Shown here piece after piece: positions 44,100 through 56,004 of a stretch of DNA of 64,000 nt. The translations under genes were made by a program, and so were the position numbers. This DNA is from Orientallactaga sibirica. Lineage: Eukaryota; Chordata; Mammalia; Rodentia; Dipodidae. Each line of letters begins with the position of its first letter. Positions within the stretch are counted from its first letter, which is position 1. The notes beneath the pieces are model-generated. The model was not told where the DNA came from. It was given only the letters and a program-made list of their open reading frames with translations, and ran no database searches. The stretch is from contig JAEOAD010000015.1 of NCBI GenBank assembly GCA_036365145.1, positions 9,541,501 to 9,605,500 of the forward strand, in the 5' to 3' direction.

Positions 44100-47000
44100 T
44101 CACAGAATACCCTAAATATTAATGGCCTTAATTCACCCATCAAGAGACATAAGCTAACTGGGTGGATCAGAAAAAATTAGACCCCTCAATCTGCTGTCTT
44201 CAAAAAAACCACCTCACCACTAAAGACAGATACCTCCTCAGGGTGAAAGGGTGGAAAATTATATTCCAAGCAAATAGAAATAAGAAACAAGCAAATGTTG
44301 CTATACTAATATCAGATAAAATAGACTTCAAATCAAAAGCAATCAAAAAAGACAAAGAAGGCCACTTCTTACTTATCAAGGGAATGATTGAACAAGAGGA
44401 TATCACAAGCATGAATCTTTACACCAAACACAGCTGCACCACAATTCATAAAACAAAACCTACTTAACAACAAAAAGAAATAACCACCAACACCATCATA
44501 GTTGAGGACTTCAATACTCTACTATCAGCAATAGAGAGATCATCCAAACAGAAAATTAACAGAGAAGTAAGAGAGCTCAATAAAACCAAGATCAACTAGA
44601 CCTAATGGACATCTACAGAACATTCTACCCCAAATCCACAGATTACACATTCTTCTCAGCAGACCATGGAACCTTCTCTAAAATATATCATATACTGGTT
44701 CATAAAGCCTGCCTCCACATATTTAGGAAGATTGACATAATCTTCTGCATGATATCAGATCCCAATGCCATATCACTAGAAAATAACAACAAAAGATGCG
44801 TCAGGAATCCCACCAGCTTCTAGAAACTGAACAACACACATTTAAACAATAAATGGGTAGTGGGCAAAATAAAAAAATCAAATTGTGAAATTTCTAGAAA
44901 TGAATGACAATGAGAACACATCATACCAAAACTTATGGGACACCATGAAGGTGGTCCTCAGGGGAAAATTTGTAGCACCAGATGCCTTCATAACAAAGAC
45001 AGAGAGATCCCAAATCAATAACCTAACCATCCACCTAAAGGCATTAGAAAAACAAGAAGAATCCAATCCCAAAAGGTCCAGACAGAAAGAAATAGTTAAG
45101 GTCAGAACAGAAATTAATGAAGAGGAAACTAAGAAAACAATTTTAAAAATTGATGAAACAAAGACCTGGCTCTTTGAAAAAATAAATAAGATTGATAAAC
45201 CCCTACCCAATTTAATCAAGCAAAAAAAAAAAAAGAGATACTTCAAATTATCAAAATTAGAAATGAAAAAGGAGAGATCACAACAGACATAAGTGAAACT
45301 GGGAGAATCATCAGGACTTATTTCAAAAATCTCTATTCCAAAAACTGGATATTTTGGATGAAATGGATGAATTCCTGGACACATACTACCTACCAAACCT
45401 AAACTCAGAGCAGATTAATCTCCAAAACAAATATATCACACCCAAGATTGAAAAGGTAATCAAAAACCTCCCCCAAAAGAAGACTCCAGGACCAGGTGGC
45501 TTCTCAGCTGAATTCTATCAAACCTTCATGGAAGAACTGAAACCAATCCTTGTCAAACTGTGACACCCAATTGGTGAAAAGGGAAAGCTCCCCAACTCCT
45601 TATATAAAACTAGTATCACCCAAATACCAAAACCAGGCAGAGAGGCCACAAGAAAAGAAAACTACAGGTCTATTTCCCTGATGAACATAGACACAAAGAT
45701 CCTAAACAAAATCCTCACAAACTGAATTCAACAACATATCAAAAGCATTATCCACCTGGATCAAGTACTAGGCTTCCATCCCAGGAATGCAGGGGTGGTT
45801 CAACATACAGAAATCTGTCAATGTAATACACCACATAAATAAGCTTAAACACAAAAACTACATGATCATTTTGATCAATGCAGAAAAGGCCTTTGACAAA
45901 ATACAGTATCACTTCATGATCAAAACATTGAAGAGAATAGTCATGGACAGTTTATATCTCAACATAATAAAGACCATATATAAAGCTCCTAAAGCCCAAA
46001 TAATACTTAATGGGGAGAGGTTGAAGGAATTCCCACTGAGATCAGGAACAAGACAAGGGAGTCCATTCTCGCCTCTGCTTTTCAACATAGTACTGGAAGT
46101 CCTAGCTCAAGCAATAAGACAGGATAAAGAAATAAAAGGAATACAAATTGGAAAGGAAGAAGTTAAGTTAGCCCTATTTGCAGATGACATGATTCTATAC
46201 ATAATTGACCCGAGAACCTCCATCTCAAAACTCTTAAAGGTGATTAACTCCTTTAGTAAAGTGGCAGGATACAAAATCAATGCACAAAATCAGTAGCCTT
46301 TCTATATGCAAAAGACAAAGATACAGAGAAATAAATAAGCAACATTGTCCTATTTTCAATAGCAACAAAAAATAAATAAAATAAAATAAATATATAAAAT
46401 AACATTAGCCAAGGATGTGAAAGACCTTTACAATGAAAACATAAAAACACTCAAAAAAGAAATTGAGGAGGACTTGAGAAAATAGAAAGCCCTTCTGTGC
46501 TCCTGGGTAGGAAGAATTAGCATTTTAAAAATGGTAATCTTACCAAAAACAATATACAGATTTAATGCAATACCAATAAAAAAAAATCCCAATATTTTTC
46601 TTTACAGAGATAGGGAAAAAAATGATCTCAAAATTCATATGGAATGGCAGAAGGCCTTGGATATCCAAGCACATCCTCAGCAAAAGAAACACCTCTGGAG
46701 GCATCAACATGCCTGATCTAAAGCTTATATTACAAAGCCATAGTAAAAAAAGTAACATGGTACTGGCATAAAAACAGGATTATAGATCAATGGAACAGAA
46801 TAGAAGACCTGGATTTTGGGTCAAATAACTACAGCTACTTTATATTTGACAAGGGCCCTAACAATGTAGACTGGAAAAAAGACAGCATCTTCAATAAGTG
46901 GTAGTGGAAAAACTGGATAACAATATGCAGGAAAATGAAACTCAACCCACACATCTCACCATGCACAAAAATCAAATCCAAATAGATCAAAGACCTCAAC

Positions 47001-47883
47001 TCTGCTACTACTGGAAGAAAAAAATAGGAGGAACTTTCTATGATATAGGAGTGGGAAAAAACTTCCTGAACAAACCCCCAATATCTCAGGAAATTAAACA
47101 ATTACTCAACCATTTGGATCTCATGAAGCTGAAAAGTTTTTTCACAGACAAACATACAATAAGCAAAGCCAATAGATTACCCACAGAATGTGAGGAAATT
47201 TTTTCCAGCTAAACAAATGACAGAGGCTTAATTTCAAGAATTTACAAAGAACTCAAAAACCTAAACAATAAAAGTCTAACAATCCACTCACAAAATGGGG
47301 CAGAGAACTGTATTGGGAGTTCTCAGAGGAAGAAATACAAATGGCAACCACACACTTAAGAAAATTATCAGGGAAATTCAAATTAAAACAACTATGATAT
47401 TCCACCTTACCCCAGTAAGGAGGGCAAACATTAAAAATAAATCTAATGCAAACAAATGCTGGTGAGGTTGTGGAGAAATAGGAACCCTCATTCACTGTTG
47501 GTGGGAATGTAAACTGGTGCAACCACTATGGAAGGCAATATGGAGACTCCTAAAAAGGTTTACCAACAGAACCAGTTATTCCCTTACTGGGCATTTACCC
47601 TAAAAGCTCCATGTCTCAGTTCAGAGATATTTGCTCAACCATGTTTATAGCTACTCAATTCATAATAGTTAAGAACTAGAATAAACCCTAATGTCCATCA
47701 TTAGATGAATGGATAACCAAGATGTGGTATATCTACATGATGGAATTATACACAGCACTAAGGAAAAATGACACAATGAAATTTGAAGAAAAATGGTCAA
47801 ACATGGAACAAATCATTCTCATTGAACTCATCCAATCACAGAAAGACAATCATCGCATGGTCTCACTCATCTGTGGCTCCTAA
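44100..47883 (+). pseudogene. L1 ORF2 (endonuclease/reverse transcriptase), inactivated
   Basis: The N-terminus reads 'TLNINGLNSPIKRHKLTGW' from about 44110, keeping the conserved Asn of the apurinic-type endonuclease. 'DFNT' (near 44508) is kept. Three other catalytic positions appear changed: the Glu in the usual 'QETHLT' is Lys ('QKNHLT', about 44195), the Asp in 'SKIDHI' is Tyr ('SKIYHI', about 44682) and the His in 'SDHS' is Pro ('SDPN', about 44758). The reverse-transcriptase fingers and palm are recognisable, with '[18 protein letters not shown]' and the metal-binding 'FADD' at about 46180-46190. The C-terminal Cys-rich region ('CWWECK'-type) is near 47500, and the stop is at 47881. 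The readable pieces lie in different frames (44162-44467, 44605-44823, 44885-45292, 45354-45563, 45787-46296, 46531-46716, 46898-47212), separated by stops and frameshifts. Confidence 0.93.
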
Positions 47884-47940
47884 CCTGAATCTGCCTGAAA
47901 TCCTGACATACCTTATAAGCATCTCAAGGACCGGACAATA

Positions 47941-47980
47941 GGGAGAGTGGGGCAGAAGGGGAAGGTAAGGCGGGGGTAGG
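47941..47980 (+). other. G-rich purine tract of L1 3' UTR (possible G-quadruplex)
   Basis: Four G-runs (3, 4, 4 and 5 bases) lie within 37 bases just after the ORF2 stop, the last loop being longer. A G-rich tract in this place is a known feature of mammalian L1 3' UTRs. Confidence 0.7.
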
Positions 47981-49436
47981 ACACAAAACTGGACCCATAT
48001 GGAAATGGCACCATAACATCCTATATCCTGAAAGACAGACTAAAAGGTTTAACCTTCATCAGGTCCTTAGAGGGAACACCTGATTCATAGGGCCCTGGAG
48101 AGGGTAGGATGAAGATTAACCTTAAGCTTCCCCCTCTTCCCTCCCTCTCTTACTACCTCTTCTATGTCTACTCTCATTCTTTTTTATATTACCTATCTTT
48201 TTCTTCCTTCTTTTCCCTTGGCTCTTGCCTGTAACTCCTAGTACCAGCATGTGGTTAACATCCACAATGAGCTGTTGATCAGAGAGACGTACAAGGTTTC
48301 CCAAAAGAATACAGATTTCTGTCAGAGTACTTGATGACCTACCAAAGGTTAATGGTTATACCTACTGCCAAAGACACCATATGCTATTGGTATGGAATAT
48401 GGAGTGACCTGGCTGGAATCTGGAAGAGAGTCGGTTTCCAGAAAGTTATCTTTTCTAGTGCCAGAACGTACTACATGAGCAACTGGGGGAAAGTGACCAA
48501 CAACTGTCCAAGCAATGCGTGGTCTAAGCTTCTCAGCAGCAAACAACCTGACATGTTGCTCACACAAGGGCAATAGTGGCACATAGCCATGGTGGGTAAC
48601 CAACTGCTCTTGGTTTGGCTAACAGATCTGCCAAGTGGAACAGAACCTATAGCTGGAACTGGGAAATAAGTCAGAACCATATCCAAAAAATGAGCCCACT
48701 CTCCAATATCAAGCTCCCACTAATTGTGGGCTACAAGAGGGCCTACACATAGGAAATTCTCTCTAAAATAATAATGGTTATCCCATTTATCTGGTGCTGA
48801 CATCTCTCTCTGTTGGAGGATTTGCTTCTCTTTTTCAGATGGACACAGAACCTGAGGAGAGAATCAGCCCATCTCACCTCCCTAGGCCTCAGCTGAAACC
48901 ATAGAGTTATGGGGTAAAGGAACAAGAGTGTTGTTTTCTTGATGAACCAGGTACCAACACAAGGGTAAAGGACATAGACACAGAAAATACCTCCTACCAA
49001 ACCAGATATCCAGAGACACAGAGGCTCCCTAGACTTCCTCACTGTAGTAGACCTCAAACGATCCCAACATGGCTCAGGGAAATTCGTGGAAGAGGGGACA
49101 GGGAGATTGTTAGAGCCACAAGTTGGGACATTATGCACAGAGATATTGCCTCTTCCCCATAACTGATGGCTACCCCCACAATGCATGACCCACATTCACC
49201 AATGAGGATAGTCCCTTCAGAGTGGGGAGGACAGGGACGAGGCTAATGATGGTACCAGCATGACTGTATGCACACTATCTACATATAACTAAAAAAAGAA
49301 AGAAGTCAAGAAGTAGAACAAGTCTTTTCCCAATATTCCCCACCAAACCCCAATAATTTCTTAGGCCCAAATTAATAGAAAATTCCCTCCATGTTCAAAG
49401 AAATTAGAGGCCACAACAGGTGCTTGTGTTTTATTT

Positions 49437-49597
49437 TCCTTTGTTTTTTATTCTTTTTTTCAAGGTAGGGTCTCACTCTAGCCCAGGCTGACCTGGAACC
49501 CATTCTGTAGTCCTAGGCTGGCCTCAATCTCACAGGGATCCTTCTATCTCTGCTGGGATTAAAGGTGTGTTCTGCAACACATGGTTTAGGTGCTTGT
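49437..49597 (-). mobile_element. B1 SINE
   Basis: 'caaggtagggtctcactcta', 'cccaggctgacctggaaccc' and 'tgctgggattaaaggtgtgt' identify a reversed B1 with a short deletion in its left half. Confidence 0.92.
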
Positions 49598-49884
49598 ATT
49601 TGAACAGTCACTTTTCAACAAGAAAAATGTATGCTAGGGAATGGGAGGAAAAACACTGAGATTTGAGCACCCCGCCCCCACCATACCATTCCTCCTCATA
49701 GCTTGGAGCAAACTCCAAGGGGGTGTCGCCCAAAGCTTGGACACAAACTATCTCAAACTTATCCAGACTGAGTGGCTAATATGTTCTAATAAATTCAGAG
49801 AATGAATCATTGATTTTGATGAACTACAAAGCCAAATCCAAAGATGGATTGTTTATCTGATAAATTTGGCAGGTGGGATGTTTT

Positions 49885-50170
49885 ACAGTTAGTGATAATA
49901 GTAAGTATTTCATTCAGTCTATCTCTCAGGTAGTATACTCAGAGTAGAAAATGCATAGGCTACTGAGAAAATGCTTGTCTCCAAGGAACTATTAATCTAC
50001 CTTAGAGACAAACTTAATAAATAATCCACTTGTACAAAATGTACAAAATTCTATGACAGAGGAACAAAAAAGGCAAGTAAGTACAGTGAGGAATAGGTTA
50101 TCAGGAATAAAACTTGTAAAGACAGAGATATCTGAATTGAGACTTATAAAGTAAGTGGGTATTCAGCTGG
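49885..50170 (-). mobile_element. L2 LINE 3' end
   Basis: 'gtatttcattcagtctatct', 'tctccaaggaactattaatc', 'aaaattctatgacagaggaa' and 'tctgaattgagacttataaa' are reversed L2 3' words in order. Confidence 0.6.
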
Positions 50171-50263
50171 CAGAAAAGTATGTGTGCTATTTTTGTGGGA
50201 GACAATTGGAATAGCATATTTGCAATAACAGACAGATAAAATGAAAGGAGTACTTTTAAAGAA

Positions 50264-50264
<1 letters not shown>

Positions 50265-50306
<42 letters not shown>

Positions 50307-50525
50307 GTGTATGTATTTATATACATGAGTGAAGAAATGTATATACCACAGCACAAGCATGACAGTCAGAGGACAACCTTAGATGTTGGTCCTCACCTTC
50401 CACCTTATCTGAAGCAAGGTCTCTTTGTGCTTCTTCATTGCATGTTCTAGTCCAGCTAGTCTGTGATGTGCTATAAATGCTCCTGTGTCCACCTTCCGTC
50501 TTGCTGTAGGAGTGTTGGGGTTACA
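50265..50525 (-). mobile_element. Long chimeric SINE, head lost
   Basis: A (GT)n run at 50265-50302 leads into 'cagtcagaggacaaccttag', 'gaagcaaggtctctttgtgc' and 'gtgttggggttacagataca', the tail-to-middle part of the reversed long SINE. The tRNA-like head is missing; an LTR follows. Confidence 0.65.
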
Positions 50526-50529
50526 GATA

Positions 50530-50875
50530 CACACTAGCTGTAGCTTCACATAAGAAATAAGGATTTATTTCACAGTTTGAGAAAGTATAGTCCATCATGT
50601 AGGAAAGGCATAATGGAAGTCTTAGTGGCAGAAACATTTGTCTGGGGCTCCTCATGTCCATTTGTACCAGGAAGTAGAGAACTGATAGAAAACAGGTCTG
50701 GGTTATAAAACCTGAAGACTTACTCCCCAGTGATTCACTTTCTCAAGTAAAGCTTTAATTCCTAAAGATTCTATGACTTTCCAAAACAGTGCAACAAACT
50801 GGAGACCCAAATATTCAAACACATGAACCTATGGGGGACTGTTCATATTCAAACCCCAAGGAAGCTTCAAGTAAA
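50530..50875 (-). mobile_element. MaLR LTR
   Basis: 'gaaataaggatttatttcac', 'agtatagtccatcatgtagg', 'actccccagtgattcacttt' and 'gaacctatgggggactgttc' follow a reversed ORR1/MLT-like LTR. Confidence 0.6.
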
Positions 50876-50879
50876 GGAG

Positions 50880-51235
50880 ACAATTTTCCATACCAAGGTA
50901 TCCCATCCTGTCCATTGAAGGCCTTCAGAATAAAACCTGAGATTTCCTGAAGAATGAATTTGGCCTCAGAACTGTATCATTGAAATCCTTCAGTTCCCAG
51001 TTCCATAGCTGTCTTCCAGATTCCAATCTTGCCAACTGCTATATCATGAGAGACAATGTCTTTGATAAACCAAGTAATACATAGCCTGATGATTCAGTTT
51101 TTCTGGAGGATTCTGACTGATACACAACAGGTACATAATATGACTCAGCAAAAAAGAGGGAATATTTTAAGCAGTTGTGCCAGGGACTGGAAATGGATCC
51201 ATAAATGAGATTGACATCAATATGAAGATTTTTGT
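50880..51235. other. Unassigned stretch
   Basis: No gene or repeat recognised. Confidence 0.4.
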
Positions 51236-51239
51236 TGAG

Positions 51240-51600
51240 GTGCTGTGGAGTTGAATCAGGGGGTAAAGGCACTTGCCACACAAACATGGGGCCTTGGTTT
51301 GATCCCCAACACCCAGGTTAAAAAATAATCAGGAGTGGCCACTCATGCCTATAACCTCAAATTTAGTGTGGGGGACAGTGAGAGGAGAATCTCTGGAACT
51401 CACTGGTCAACCTATCCGACCAAAACATAGCAGTTTCAGGTTCAGTAGAGACTCCACCTCAAGGAAACAACTTAGAAGAGAGATAGGTTCTTCTCCTTTG
51501 ATCTCTGTATGGAAACATCCATCTGTGCACACACACATCATGCATACATTATACATACACACTATACTACATGTACCACACACACCTACACATACTCTGC
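51240..51600 (+). mobile_element. Long chimeric tRNA/B1-like SINE, diverged
   Basis: 'gggggtaaaggcacttgcca', 'ggtttgatccccaacaccca', 'ggccactcatgcctataacc' and a CA-rich 3' end at 51520-51600. Confidence 0.7.
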
Positions 51601-51604
51601 CTAA

Positions 51605-53780
51605 AACTTAGACAGCTCTTGGGAGGAAAGACACCTAAGGTTGTCCTAATCTCCACATGAATACACATATATGTGCATCAGTCCAAACACGTGCCAAGGT
51701 ACATGTACACACACAAAAAAACAATAATTTTGTGTATCATGTTCAGAAATGGGGACTTTGTGATATAGTTGAACAGGAGCATTGGAAGGACTTCTATGCC
51801 TATGAGATAAGTTCTTTGTAAACCCTCCACATGGAGAACGGATGGGATGAGGAAGAATTGCTGACAATGAAAGATGGCTTCACACACAGTATCCTTTTGT
51901 CATCTGTATCCTAGAATTGTTCTTTCACTATCCCTACTTCACCTGGGTATCTATTGCTCAAGCCTCTTTACCTCTTTATATATTGTGTGCTAAGTGGGCA
52001 TATGAGCAACTCAGGCTATCCTGGTCACCAGAATTTCAGTCAATCTGCCTCTCAAAGAACCCATGTGGAAGACCCAGGAACACAGATACTTTTTCTATAA
52101 TCTGTTTCCCCAGGCCCATAAGCATTGTAATTGTCACCTTCCTGAGTGACACCCTTGGAAATTGATCACCATGTCACATTTGGCAGCTGCACCATGAGCA
52201 TCCTTTATTTATGTATGAATTGAGCACTGGGGAGTAGTAAGCCTATGCAGATCTACAGGGCTGCTGATCTTGAGAGAGCAGCATATTTATTCACAACTGT
52301 CCTGAGCTGCATGAGACCTTTACACATTTGTAAGTAAATAGAATGAGATTATTCATGCTTTCTGTGCAGGTACCATCCATTGCCTTTCCTAAATTCTCTA
52401 GGTGGCTCCAAAGGGGGAGAAGGTGCCAGCCAGTCAGAAGGGCAGATTCATCACCAATTCTTTGTTTATTTCCTTTCACCTAAAGGACTCTCAGCTGCAC
52501 TATAGATTAGTCACTAAGCTACCAGGAAAATGTGATTACCTTCGTATGCATGCTGTAGAGAAAATCCCTTAGCAAGAAGCACCAAGGGTTTTGGGAGAGA
52601 GGGACTTCAATATATGCCCCTGAAGGCAGCCTCACAAAGGGCCACCCAGGCTTGACATCCCTGTCAATTCAGCACACTCAGTGCCCAGCACTCCTAACCC
52701 AGAGAAGGCATAAAATCTGAAGTGATTCCTCATCAGTTCCGACAGTTTGGCAAGGCTTCTATGACACCCTCATGCTCTTAGAGCCAAATACATTGGGTAT
52801 GAGTAAATGAAAGACTAAAAATTCAGCTTAAAATCATACTCAGAAAATATTTCAAAATTCCTTTGACCTCTATTTTTTTTTTCACTTTGTCTTTCTCGGA
52901 TGGGTAAAGAGTCTTTAATATTTTTAAATATTAATCTAGCAAAAACTGTATTTTTTTTTGTCAAATTCAAGTTGCAAGAATAACTCAAATGGAATACTTG
53001 AAGAAGTTTGTCTGACCCTTTGAGCCTGGGAGAAAAGTCATACAGTGAACAACATGTCTCCAAAGATTTGATTGTCTTCCATTTTTGCCCATAGAAGCTT
53101 CAGGACCCATATCTAAGAGTTCATGTGAAAAGAGGAGGGAGCTTTGCACATACTGAGGGCTTTATGTTAGAGAGATTTTGGCAGAGTTCTAATCTGTGAT
53201 AAAAATTGAAACTTGTTTGGCTATCAAGCAGGAAATTTTTAAGTCTAGTCCTTTGATGAAGGACACAGTGGAGACAGAGTATCAGAATTCCCATGTAACC
53301 TTGAATGTGCCATAGACTGGCAGCCAGGCTCAAGATTTATATGGGGCAGCATGGAGATCTGCATTCTGTACTTTGGTCTTCAAAGCCCATGTTTTAGTTC
53401 CAGCCTTCCTTGTGGGAGAACCATTTGCTGTGTACTGTTGCTTCATTGCAGTTAGCTTTCTGTACTGTGTCTGAGTGTAGGCCAGAAGTGGTACGTAAGT
53501 AATGCTAGGAGTTGGTGGACAAGTGCACTGCTGGCTGACAGGCTCTCTTGTTTACTAATTTTCATTCCCACTTTTGATATTTTCTCAGATACATCCCCTG
53601 CTTTGAGCATAGGCCCCAGATAGCACAGAAATGCAATGGATCCACATGCCCACTCTGCCTGAGAAAGAACCCTTCCTTAGCCACTCATCCTTCCACTCAA
53701 TAGTATATTTCTATAGTACTCTGTTATACATGCCTGGCGTCAGGGGTTGTCACATTCCCATAGGTCACAGATGATATAAT
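51605..53780. other. Unassigned stretch
   Basis: About 2.2 kb with no gene or clear repeat. Several frames of 60-82 codons occur on both strands, none with a recognisable domain. Confidence 0.4.
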
Positions 53781-53797
53781 CTGCATATTTCATTCTT

Positions 53798-53961
53798 TTT
53801 TTTTTTTTTTTTTTTTTGTTTTTCGAGGTAGGGTCTCACTCTAGCTCAGGCTGACCTGGAATTCACTATGTAGTTCTCAGGGTGGCCTTGAACTCATGGT
53901 GATCCTCCTACCTCTGCCTCCCAAGTGCTGGGATTAAAGGCGTGTGCCACCACGCCCGGCT
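53798..53961 (-). mobile_element. B1 SINE, young, with 16-bp target duplication
   Basis: A long T run, 'cgaggtagggtctcactcta', 'tgcctcccaagtgctgggat' and 'gtgccaccacgcccggc' give a near-consensus reversed B1 that retains CpGs. 'tgcatatttcattctt' flanks it exactly at 53782-53797 and 53962-53977. Confidence 0.96.
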
Positions 53962-54293
53962 TGCATATTTCATTCTTTAATCCACAGAAAAATTAAACAA
54001 AAAATAATGAAGATTTTGAAGATGAGTAACAGGTAATAAAACATTAAGGCATGTATTGTAAGCATAAAGAATGTTTTAAAGTGTATGTGAGACCTAAATT
54101 TGAATATTCTTTATAAGTATAACAGAATTACAAAGCAACTATTACAAAATTCTAAACTATGACTTTGTCAGAGTTAATATTAGTTAAGATTGCCTATGAG
54201 CTCTACAAAGATTATCAGAAAGAGAAAGATTCTAGAGAAAAAACAATCAGTCTTTCCGTCTTAGAAGTGTCACTATATCTAAGAATAACAAGG

Positions 54294-54445
54294 AAGTGCT
54301 AAGACTCATCAACACAGTGCTCGTGGAGATAACATGTCACACCCTGGGCACACTTGCCCTCAACCTTTTCCCATATTTTACTAACCTGTAACTGAGGGAG
54401 TTGTTCCAGATGATCCTTTGAAGAACCAAGTACCAGGAATGGAAA
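54294..54445. repeat. Unrecognised repeat, copy A
   Basis: Shares words with copy B at 55114-55265: 'atgtcaca', 'aactgagg' against 'aattgagg', and 'ctttgaagaaccaagtacca' against 'ctttgaagagccaagtacca'. Similarity by eye is about three-quarters over some 145 bp, same orientation. Family unknown. Confidence 0.6.
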
Positions 54446-54764
54446 ATATGAAGAGAGTGAAGGATAAAACATAAGAGGCAATAGTGGAACACAGGAGACC
54501 GTTGCCTAAGAACAATTTCTAGAAAGATAGAGGATCTTACATGATTCAATTTGAAAGTACTGGTCACACTGGGAGCAGCTTCACCCAAGAGGAATGTAGA
54601 AGAGAGCCCTTGAAACATTCTCACAGGGTAAGATGAGAAGAGGTTTAGCTGCCATCGCAGTCAGGCCTCTCTATGCATTTGTTGGTGGATGCTATGGTGA
54701 TGAGTTGCTCTGAAAGGATGGAAGAAATGCAAACTATGAGAGGATGTGTAAATGTTTCATTGAC

Positions 54765-54965
54765 TAATTCCTAAGCATGTGTGGAGTGCTTATAGTAGAC
54801 ATAAGGAGAAAGCTCATAAGGAAGATACCAGCCCTACCTTGGAGGAGCTCCCAGTCTACCAAAAGAGAAAAACATACGTGTGAGAAATTATAAAATGTAG
54901 CAATGTCACCTGGTTGGTACTACAGATAATGGTGCAAAGTAAATATTAAAAGAGCTTAAAGTTAT
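54765..54965 (-). mobile_element. L2 LINE 3' end remnant
   Basis: 'gtgtggagtgcttatagtag', 'ccagccctaccttggaggag' and 'ctcccagtctaccaaaagag' are reversed L2 3' words ('gccctcaaggagctcacagtct'). Confidence 0.65.
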
Positions 54966-55113
54966 ATGACATGTGTATAGGAGCAGTATTAGAAAAAATG
55001 TTGAATTACATTGAGTATTGTGAAATGGACTCACTGTTTTCAATTCAGAGTTTGTACTCTACTAATTGCAGTCTCTACAAAGGTGTGATATAAGAAATGC
55101 AGGCTAGCATGGA

Positions 55114-55265
55114 AAAGGAGATGGTGACACTTATCAACAAAGTGCTCCCTGGAGACAAGATGTCACAACTTGGACATACCTGATCTTTTCTCATGCTTTA
55201 CTCACCTGAAATTGAGGTAGCTGTCCCAGGTGATGCTTTGAAGAGCCAAGTACCACTTGGTTAAT
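55114..55265. repeat. Unrecognised repeat, copy B
   Basis: Counterpart of 54294-54445, about 820 bp away in the same orientation. Between the copies lie an L2 remnant and unassigned DNA. Confidence 0.6.
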
Positions 55266-55454
55266 ACCAGATACCAAAAATGATATTGAACAGCACAATG
55301 GCAGTGAGGAACCAGTGGGTTCCAGACTCTTTAAGAGGGCCTCTGGAGAAGAATTTGGTGAGTCTTGGTAGGTGATATGTGAGTGAAAAACGTTGATGTT
55401 TTCAATCCATGGAAGAAGTATGAGAAAGAGAAAATCCAAGTGATCTATAAAGAT

Positions 55455-55770
55455 AGGGGCTAAGAAGATGGCTCAGTTGGTGAAGTGTAAACATGAGGAC
55501 CTGAGTTCAATCCTCAGCAGCCATGTAAACACCAGGCCAGATTGCACTCACCCATAATCCTAGCACTGGGGGAGGCAGAGGCAGGAGGATCCCTCACACT
55601 TGCTCACCAGCTAGTCTAGCTAAATTGATGGATTCTAGGTTCAATAAGAGACCCTGTGTCAAAAGAATAAGTGGAAAGCAACTGAGGAAGATACCTGTTG
55701 TTGATCTCTGGCATCCAAATGCACACATGTATATGTAAACATACACACATGTGCCCCCCCCACATATATA
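55455..55770 (+). mobile_element. Long chimeric tRNA/B1-like SINE
   Basis: The best long copy: head 'aggggctaagaagatggctc', box-B side 'ctgagttcaatcctcagcag', B1-like middle 'aatcctagcactgggggagg' and 'ggcaggaggatccctcacac', then 'agctagtctagctaaattga', 'aagagaccctgtgtcaaaag', 'ttgatctctggcatccaaat' and a CA-rich end. Confidence 0.88.
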
Positions 55771-56004
55771 CACACATACCCAATGGTACCTTTGGATATT
55801 CAAGTACCCAGTACACAGTTCAGTCAGGCTTTGAAGATCAGCATCTGAAAGACCTCAATCCTAGGTATTTGGGAGATGAAACAACACTGAGGACACAGCT
55901 GTGCCAGTGGCTAACCCTAATGAGAAAGGACAGGACATCAGTTTCATGGCTCAGCCATCTACCTTCCCTTTCCCTGTATGTGAAGACTGAAAGAATTTAG
56001 AGCT

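Larger units (their letters stand above)
44000..49290 (+). mobile_element. LINE-1, 5.3 kb, 5' truncated
   Basis: Contains almost all of ORF2 (from about 44100) and a 1.4 kb 3' UTR ending in 'ctaaaaaaagaaagaa' near 49290. The 5' UTR and ORF1 were not recognised; the left boundary, between about 43905 and 44080, is uncertain. The 3' UTR includes a G-rich purine tract at 47941-47980 and is shared at its end with the short insertion at 39828. L1 encodes the endonuclease and reverse transcriptase that also mobilise SINEs and processed pseudogenes; this copy is dead. Confidence 0.95.

Noticed and set aside
44878..45396. 172-codon minus-strand frame as a gene
   Set aside because: It is the antisense shadow of L1 ORF2.
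54294..55265. The 54.3/55.1 kb pair as the two LTRs of a provirus
   Set aside because: No clear TG/CA ends, primer-binding site or internal genes, and an L2 remnant lies between; kept only as an unexplained duplication.
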